Shown here: positions 56,619-64,000 of the stretch, in pieces
How the letters are laid out: each line of letters opens with the position of its first letter
Position numbering within the stretch: position 1 is the stretch's first letter
From: Takakia lepidozioides
Taxonomy: Eukaryota; Streptophyta; Takakiopsida; Takakiales; Takakiaceae
Direction of reading: 5' to 3'
DNA: 64,000 nucleotides
NCBI GenBank assembly: GCA_030704615.1
Contig: CM060731.1
Location: forward strand, 76,984,756 to 77,048,755
Position numbers and translations under genes: made by a program
Notes under the pieces: model-generated
Database searches by the model: none
What the model saw: the letters and a program-made list of their open reading frames with translations, nothing else
What the model was told of the DNA's origin: nothing

Positions 56619-59600
56619 TTACAATGCTTTCGCAGACGGTGAGGGCGTTTTGGCTGAAGTGGGACATTGGTAGCAGGCTTCGAAGAACCCAAATGTGTGG
56701 ATCTGCCTAGCAAAGTTGGTGAAGCTTGCCCAGCCTCCAAAACCAAAGCCAATGACAAAAGCGAAAAGGGCCACAAAGGTGCTGATGCCAAACATGGTGA
56801 ACCAATTCCGGAGAATCGGCGGCGGCTTCCACACCGAGGCCTGCAAAACAGTATCACCGGGAGTATTCAGGCTCAATGAGTTAGACTTCTAAACACAACC
56901 ATTCCTCGCTTTTAACTTAGCTAAGGTCCCTGCATCACTTTTAATGCCAGGCGATGTGAGATCTATAAAACCAACCATGGCACAAAACCCTGACATGGAA
57001 TCATTCGAAGCCCCAGATAGAATCCTGACCTGGTGTTGAGAGCGTTACCTTTCGAGCTTCTTCAGAGCCATACACGTAGATGAATGTGATGCTCGGAATG
57101 ATGTAGACAGAAAATGAGATCATGAAGGCACCCATCATGGAGTTGATGGGTCCAAAGAAAGGAATTGCAAGCGCCAGAAACCAGATTACCAACACAACTG
57201 GTATTCGGGCAGCCGACTTCAGCAGATAGTTTCTGGACGTGTGAAGGCCGATTGTCTTCTCCCATATATGGAATAGAGGGGTTACGTTTAGCATCAGCGC
57301 TACGTACTGCATCAAAGTCGCACTACAGAATTAGAGATGACGGCCGCAGTTGAAGGCACCGGATTAAATCAAAATGGTCATGTGCACAATACCCTAGTTA
57401 TCACAAGATTTTATCGAATCTAGAGAGAGGCATTCGCTTGACAGAGATTTGAGTCTGAGGTCACAGGCACGATTGACATCGATCTGGAGCCGCTTTCTTG
57501 ACGTCTTGACTGAAGTTCGAGCCCATCTATATTGTTGGGTTTCTCTGGGTCACGGCTTTAAGATCAGGTACAGCAGAGCTGCATTAATCCAGTCAGACAC
57601 ATGTACGTCATGAATTGTAGAATTCGCACTAGGAACGTCCGATAGAATCTCACCTGATGAGCTATCATTGCAATGATTGAAATATTGCGTGCGGTTGATG
57701 GAGGCAAGACGCTGAATGCATTCGAGTGTGTCAAGAGGTGGTCGCCATAGGCCCAGTAGACAGAAGTGGAGTCCGGGATGGTCAAGAGGTATGTGTAAGC
57801 TACCGCAGAAAAGTAAGCAAATTTGTAGTTCTTCGGCTGCCACATGGCCTCCATGATTTCCCTGCGGGAGTGAAACTTTGCTTAGTAACATTAGTCGACC
57901 GCTCCAACCAAAGGAGAGGCAAAGGAGGAGCTGCGAGCTTAATTTCTAACTAGATCCTATCTGAACTTTGTAGCTTCCAACAGCATCGCAAGGGGATTGC
58001 CACCGACAGTCGAGTAGCAACAAGAGTTCGTTCAATGCTGGCCAGGCACTCATCACTCTCCATGACAAACGGAATACGATGCAGGGCAAAATCCTGATCT
58101 CGAGTCGATTAACACTTACACGCAGAGACCATGGCTACCGAAGGAAAAGAGAATGTTAGTGGCGCCTGCGAAGAACTGCACCATGTCATTGGGCGCTGAA
58201 TGCTTTACGTTTGGAATCTGCAAGCTTCCAAAGGAATCCAATAAGTACTTAACTTGTACCTGTACTAGTACACTTTCAAACAGCACTTCAGATTTTGGGA
58301 CCAAACTTGAGCAGCTCTTAGACTCCGGTACATGTTCAGGAAGTCAGCATTGATCATGTCGAGTCTATACTACATCCACCTGCTCCAAGTTTGATTTCAA
58401 GACTTTTCCTGGGCTTATAAATCGTAATCCGGTTGAACACTTGTACTTATGTAACTAGTAGACTTTCTACCTAGGGCCCACCAATCACTTCCCCGAAGCA
58501 TCCCAGTAGTGCTCACAGTAATCCAGTACTACATGTATTGTGTGTACACAGCAGCGAATCTCTCTAGAAGTAGATACCAGGACCCGTTAATTATTAGTGA
58601 GGCCCAGAATTTAGGTGGTACCTGGCCATGTTTCAAGGCGGCTGCTGTCATGTAGGCGGAGGTCCAGCTAGTGGTGAGGATGCCAATCAAGGAAAATAAT
58701 CGGAAGTTGTGGATCGTGGGTATGAGGACACAGGGCAGAGCCAGCGCACCGAAGATGTACAGCCATTGTCGCTTGTTCCATCTTGAGTCCATGTAATATA
58801 CGTCACTGCAAGACTGTTCGCTTTAGCACTAGAGCTGCCCGTTTTTTTCCGACGATATAATCACCGAAGGTGCCCAAGAAGACCCAAGAACTGAAGTTCG
58901 ATTGATCATATATAAACCAAAATTCCCATCACAACATTGAGGAACCAGGAAATGCAGGGCCACCCACAGAGGCGATCAGTTGACAGTAACCATGAAAGAC
59001 CTCACTGCAGTTAAACCATGGAGAGTCGGACGTCGAAGTAACCACCTTCAGCAACGTTGAGCACCATCGTGCCTCCTCGTAGATTTGAATAACTTTCTTT
59101 TAGTTCTATCTAGACTGTTCTCGTGGATCCAAGCGCAATCACCCCACCTCTCCCCACCCGTTGGGCTACCTCCCAAAAGCACAAGCAAAGGTACGTGGTA
59201 TAGCTCATCTACCTTGAGCAGGCGATCAGTTGCAAAGTGCAACCAAACGTCAAAGCTAAGATGATGAAGATCTTGGTGACGTAATGGCCCCACTTCCCGG
59301 TCAGCCCTCCTATCACTTCATGATACTGCACCAAACAAAATCACGTGAAAACCCATGGTGCCACACCCAGAAATTCGACGAGATGCTCTTACGTTAGCAA
59401 GTTACAGTCTTCAGTTGCAATCACAAAGTCTAAGCTCTGTTCTGCAAATAAACCCTCAAACCAGGGTTCGTTGGAGTGCACTAGAAATATGTAAAATGAG
59501 AAGGTGAAAAGATGCTGAATTCTAGTCGCGTCGACGCATGGTCCTCACATGGCTAAAACTATAGTGAGAACGGTGGCGCTGAGCCTGGATTGCAAAAACA

Positions 59601-60606
59601 CCGAACATAACACACTCTTGGTGCTTGCAACCATTCACATCGTAGTTTCAATTTAGAGTTTTCGGAACTCAAGATCCAGGTCAGCTGTGGTCATAGAAAA
59701 ATCAGCCAAAACCAGCTGGTGTTGAATTCCTCTTTCACCAGTCCTTTCATCTCAAATCCAAGTCTTTTGGAGAGCGGGTAGGCATATGGAGTAGTGATTA
59801 TCTAGCCAGGGATACGTACATTCATGAAACAAAACTGTTCAAAGTGTGTTTGTGAGAGAGAGAGAGAGAGAGAGGTGAGTTTAGTGTTGTGAAGTACTTG
59901 TAAAATGTGACCTTTTTGCAGGGTACCCAGACTTATCCTGCGGCTTTTGAGCTCTGCGTACATCCAGCTCAGCAAAAATACTGTCCAGCAGCCGAACGCC
60001 CCATAAATAAACTGAAAGATTATGCCATACTTGTATCCCATTTGAGAGAATGTATACGGCAATGTGAGTATTACAGACCCCACCTGCGCATATTTGCAGC
60101 CCGGACCAATAGAGAGTTATGATCATTTGGAAAATTGGAATTGCAAAACCATCCAATGAGAGTATTCAAGCTAGCTAAGTTGTGGCAAGGACGTGATTCG
60201 CACCTGTCCCCACATAACGATCTGTTAAAGCTAGCATTGAGGCACGAGAGATGCTCATCTGTGTACATCTCGTTCAGTTCTAATCGAGCTATCTAAATCT
60301 CCTGGCTCGTTAAACTAACAGATCTCAACAACTCAATTTCGAACATACATTCGCTTCACAGAAAGAGAGAGCCCGGAGTACCTGGGCAGCAACGGCATTT
60401 AGCCACGCATCGAACCAGGAGCCCCCATGCCAAATGCTGGCTTTAACCACATCCTTCCAGTGCCATCCGAGCACACTGATTTTTCGGGTATCTGCTAGAT
60501 TTACATGTCCATTTTGTTCCTTAGACAACTCTCCTTTCATTAATTCTAAGCCTTTCTGTCGCTCCACAGTGACCCCGGTCTCTCCGTTCATTGCTTCCTG
60601 ATCCAT
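56619..60606 (-). CDS. AUX1/LAX auxin influx carrier
   Basis: Eight exons on the minus strand: 60606-60382, 60083-59898, 59325-59213, 58805-58622, 58217-58120, 57861-57654, 57306-57049 and 56840-56619. All join in frame with GT-AG introns to 497 aa (Arabidopsis AUX1 has 485). Family landmarks in order: WHGGSWFDAWLN, VILTLPYTFSQMG, QYHEVIGGLTGKWG split by an exon join after Q, IFIILALTFGCTLQLIAC, IPTIHNFRLFSLIGIL, FFAGATNILFSFGSHG, VEIMEAMWQPKNYK, VYWAYGDHLLTHSNAF, ARIPVVLVIWFLALAIPFFG and GFGFGGWASFTNF. It is an AAAP-family proton symporter with about ten membrane helices that imports IAA at the plasma membrane. The N-terminal 50 residues are longer and more charged than in flowering-plant members. 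A downstream ATG (MNGETG) is an alternative start. Confidence 0.95.
59853..59874. repeat. GA microsatellite in AUX/LAX intron 2
   Basis: (GA)n on the plus strand, (TC)n in the transcript, about 25 bases inside the intron. Confidence 0.8.
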
Positions 60607-61397
60607 TTGCTGTGGCTCACCTGCATCAACAATCTAAGTTAGACCTCTCTTCAACCCCACTTCTGTCGACCCCTCGAAGAGCGCACGAGCCTCTTATACA
60701 CTCACTCGGATAGCTTGAAACTCCATTACCAGCTGTCGCACCCGTCGCTCACCCGCATGTACCAATCAAGCTTGCGTTTCGTTCTTATACATGTCTACTT
60801 CTTTTTCCCACCTTCACTGTCAGTATGAGCTGCCAACTCCAAACTCCTTGGAGATGCCCAGTGGCAGAGCGAGTCAACCGGAGCTCGTGAAGCGATGGGG
60901 GGAGAATACACGGTCTAAACTCAGCTTGCGATCTCAAAACGATACAAATTTAGAACTCGTACCAGATGAATATATCTAGAAATCTTATCAAAATGGAGAC
61001 CGCGTAGCTGCATTCTCCTATCCACCTGTAATCAATCGCTCTCCTTTCTCTCGGTTATGGTCGGCAGCTAATAGATTCCATAGCTACCGTCATGGGGCCC
61101 GGAAAATGCTCAACTTGTTTACTCATCTGGACGAATCTGCATATATCTCTACCACAAACTGGACAGTACTGTCTCTTTCTCTCCCAGCTGCATCCACCTT
61201 GAACAGTAGCCGGCCTGGCCTGGCCTGTCTGGCAGATCATCAGTGAGCAAATGTGTCTCTTGAAGATTATAAGCACCAACTTATTTGTGTGTTTAGAAGA
61301 AGAAAGTCTCTTAAACGTTGACAGCCATACGACTATTAAGAATGATATATCTTTGTACCGCATATATCTCTTTCTTTTTGGCTCTGTCCCTTCAGGC

Positions 61398-61463
61398 AGA
61401 GACACTGTGCATCATGTTCAAGTCAATGGAAAATGTGGTGGACGGACCTCACACCATGTCAAG
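61398..61463 (+). mobile_element. Fragment of the 11.5-14.1 kb element end
   Basis: Matches 13942-14010 at about 80%, including GTTCAAGTCAATGGA and ACCTCACACCATGTCAAG, and then diverges. A solo end or remnant of another copy. Confidence 0.6.
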
Positions 61464-62392
61464 AGTATAATTAGTCTAAAAGAGCACTTAAATGTAAGCC
61501 ACGTGGCAGCTTGTCAAAAGTGTTGCTTCAATGGACAGAGCCTCTCGCGGTTTGCAGCTTGTTTTATCTATATTAGTTTTAGATTTTAGAACTTAATATG
61601 TAAGAATATTTGAGAAGTGAATCGACTTTCGTCCGTGGAATTGTGGTAGGTAGGGGCTGATATATTATGACATGGAACCTGATTCCATTATGACCATCTA
61701 TTTGAGTCCTGCCAGATCTTCAAGTACTTGACGTAGGAGTACATAATATTGCTTACAAAAATTGTTGGTCATTAGAAATGCCTTGGTCCAAAATAGCATG
61801 AAAGGTTTGTCTGGCCGTCTTGTAGCTTATGGCCAGCTAAGCCTGCCTGACCATGAAGAGGTACATTCTGTTGGATATTATGGAGCCTCATTAGGGGTAG
61901 TTGTGGTTTTCATCACAAAAGATCTGGCCACATCTACTTGATGATTTGTCTGTCCAACATCATTCAAGTGCGATATGCGGAATGCATTAGGTGGTGGAAT
62001 TGATAAGTTGAAAGGATATATTGGTCTTGCTTCCAATTTGTAATCATCAAACTTCTATAATGTGTTCAAACAACTTGAGTAACTTAACCTCCCAATCAAA
62101 AGACATGTAGTGCTACAGAGCAAAATAATGTTAGATCCTTGTTAGAAAAAAACAATTGACACGCTACCAAGCAAGTGTAAATTTATTGCCCTCTTGAGAG
62201 CTTTTATCTTCATATGGCAGCATATCTTTGTAGATGTTAGTATTATGCCTTACTCCATTATGTCTGTAAGACTGTCAGTTCTAGGCTTCTACTTTATTTC
62301 CAGCTTTGTATGTTGTGCTTTTCTCTCCATCTATACATGTTGTGCTATTAAAATATTTCAATCGTGTATCAATACAATATATGAAGCGAGAC

Positions 62393-62432
62393 GTTTGTTT
62401 GTTTGTTTGTTTGTTGTTTTGTTTTGTTTTGT
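62393..62432. repeat. GTTT/GTTTT simple repeat
   Basis: (GTTT)n changing to (GTTTT)n directly before the dispersed repeat copy, as at 37475-37490. Confidence 0.8.
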
Positions 62433-62435
62433 AGC

Positions 62436-62600
62436 GTTGAGATGTCCCAAACCGCATGGCCCCAGCCCTGGTGCTTGGTACCGTTGGAAAGCCCTCAACG
62501 AGGAGGGGTGCACTGGCTTGGTCTCATGATTTTTGGACATGTGGTGTGGGAGATACAGAATTCCAATTACTTTTGGTCACTGGAAATTCACAAAAATTAG
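62436..62600 (+). mobile_element. Second copy of the hAT-like gene's 5' end
   Basis: GAGATGTCCCAAACC, GGTTGGAAAGCCCTC-like and GAGGAGGGGTGCACTGGCTT blocks repeat 37489-37640 at about 85% and end where the coding part of the other copy begins. Only the first part of the family unit is present here. Confidence 0.7.
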
Positions 62601-62714
62601 CAAAAATGACAAAGTGGGCATTCTTGGGACAATGGTTGGAGCCTCGAGGAGAGAGATATCAAGGGAAAGGTCTCCAGTCTGGTCGTAGGCTCTCTGGAAA
62701 AAACAAAATGATCA

Positions 62715-63575
62715 GATATGGGATTGCACTTGGACTTAAATGACATTGGATACTTGGGCCTTTAGATGGAGATGCACTTGGATACATGAATAGAAGATTG
62801 CACTTGGGCTTAGATTTCAATTCTTCACACATGGGCCAACAGCATAGGCTACACTAGAGGTCATACTTGGGCCTTGACATAGGTGACCCACTTGGATACA
62901 TAAGAAATTGCACTTGGGCTTAGATTTCAATTCTTCACACATGGGCCTTGACATAGCTGGCCCAAGTGTCGAGGGTCATCTAAGCCCATGTGCAATCTCC
63001 TATGTATCCAAATGCGTCTCATATGTCGAGGCCCAAGTCGACATCTACAGATTAGGCCCAAGTCGACATCTGCAGTAGCTTGTGCGGCCGATGTGTAAAT
63101 AATTGAAATCTAAGACCACGTGCAATTTCCTATGTATCCTAGTGCGTCTCCTATGTCGAGGCCCATCTAAGCCCAAGTACAATCTTTTATGTATCCAAGT
63201 GCATCTCCCGCGTAGAGGCCTAAGTGTCCACTGTCATTTAAACCCAAGTGCAATCTCATATGTATCCAATGACATCTCCCATGTGCGTCTCCTATGTCGA
63301 GGCCCATCTAAGCCCAGTGTGCAATCTTTTATGTATTCAAGTGTATCTCCCATGTAGATGCCCAAGTGTCCATTGTCATTTCAGACCAAGTGCAATTTCT
63401 TATGTATCCCAGTGCGTCTCTTATGTTGAGGCCCAAGTGCGACCTCTTGTGTAGCCTATGCCGTTGGCCCATGTGTGAAAAATTGAAATCTAAGCCCAAG
63501 TGCAATCTTCTATTCATGTATCCAAGTGCATCTCCCATGTAAAGGCCTAAGTGTGACCTCAAGTGTCCAAAGACC
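62715..63575. repeat. Foldback array of about 60-70-bp units
   Basis: The left half (62715-62960) has direct units with GCACTTGGGCTTAGATTTCA and ACATGGGCC. The right half (62960-63575) has the same units inverted (TGAAATCTAAGCCCAAGTGC). The outer arms, about 62755-62895 and 63425-63565, are over 90% complementary over some 135 bp. Smaller inverted units fill the middle. Short frames here are repeat-derived. Confidence 0.85.
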
Positions 63576-64000
63576 TACATTTTGGGAGATCCACGGGGGG
63601 TCACTATATGTATTTTTTTCATATAACGTGGGTACAAAAGTATATTTATACTAGGCTATATTTTTTAAATTTTGATTTTTTTTTTCCACCCTATCTTTAG
63701 GTAATATTGTAAAACCCTTTGTTTTCTAACACCCTATTTTTTTATAATTTTCTTTTGCGACAACTAATTAGACCTATTTTAAATTATCATTTGAAATAAT
63801 TACAAAAGTTCAAAGCATGTACACAAACAAGTACATTCCATATAACATAAGTCAAATGCTAGACCCAAGAAAAAGTTTAATTTTCAATAGCCACGAACTC
63901 ATTCAAAGCTCCAACATCACTTGGATCTAAAGAATACAAGTCTTGAGATGGTTCAAATGCCATAGTCACTGTTGAGATTATGGTATTAACATCAATCCAC
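63576..64000. other. AT-rich sequence, no gene recognised
   Basis: Poly-T and poly-A runs, no domain or repeat assigned. The window ends here. Confidence 0.45.

Larger units (their letters stand above)
60607..62435. other. AUX/LAX upstream region, no other gene recognised
   Basis: Contains the promoter of the AUX/LAX gene, with no clear TATA box, then AT-rich intergenic sequence. The only recognisable piece is the transposon end at 61398-61463. Confidence 0.45.

Noticed and set aside
62715-63575. Regularly spaced repeats as a CRISPR array
   Set aside because: Units lie in both orientations, vary in length and fill the spacers; a eukaryotic foldback repeat explains it.

Overview
The window looks like nuclear DNA of a land plant, probably a non-flowering one. 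Its intact genes are plant-type: an AUX/LAX auxin carrier, a DUF3067 plastid protein, a two-domain A/B-barrel stress protein, and an Ole e 1-type wall protein. They are multi-exon genes with mostly GT-AG introns of about 50-1200 bp. A secreted cyanovirin-N homology (CVNH) lectin gene, a family known from ferns and fungi and not typical of flowering plants, and the relic transposon families lean toward a bryophyte, lycophyte or fern. I cannot name the species. Exon joins were made by eye, keeping reading frame across splice sites.

Layout. 0.5-4.8 kb holds a decayed beta-class amino-methyltransferase gene with five short near-perfect palindromes, all in its introns. 5.4-6.3 kb is a Ty3 retrotransposon fragment, and a reverse-transcriptase-like scrap lies at 7.5 kb. 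8.85-9.92 kb (minus) is the intact CVNH lectin gene. 10.5-19.7 kb is a transposon graveyard: two tRNA-related SINE copies, three hAT-type non-autonomous elements with 8-bp target duplications, larger nested inverted-repeat elements, and a deleted Ty1/copia element with two LTRs. 20-22.3 kb has tandem repeats. 23.7-27.3 kb (plus) is the intact A/B-barrel gene. 27.9-29.0 kb is a patchwork of repeats. 30.3-31.6 kb (minus) is the Ole e 1-like proline-rich protein. 33.5-35.2 kb (plus) is an LRR gene of doubtful integrity. 36.0-36.9 kb is a broken F-box gene, and 37.5-38.7 kb a broken hAT-like transposase gene.

40.9-50.2 kb is a head-to-head pair: a 91-aa membrane-anchored protein (minus) and WDR3/UTP12 (plus, 942 aa), sharing a 377-bp promoter with a telo-box. 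51.5-54.1 kb is the DUF3067 gene, whose last exon sits in the loop of a 240-275 bp inverted repeat. 55.4-56.2 kb is a LINE-type relic. 56.6-60.6 kb (minus) is the AUX/LAX carrier (497 aa, eight exons). The right end has a second fragment of the 37.5-kb relic family and a long foldback repeat array.

The living genes are unrelated housekeeping, wall, defence and hormone-transport genes; nothing suggests an operon or biosynthetic cluster. The most unusual material is the methyltransferase relic with its intronic palindromes, the hAT families sharing one terminal motif, and the inverted repeat around a plastid-protein exon.
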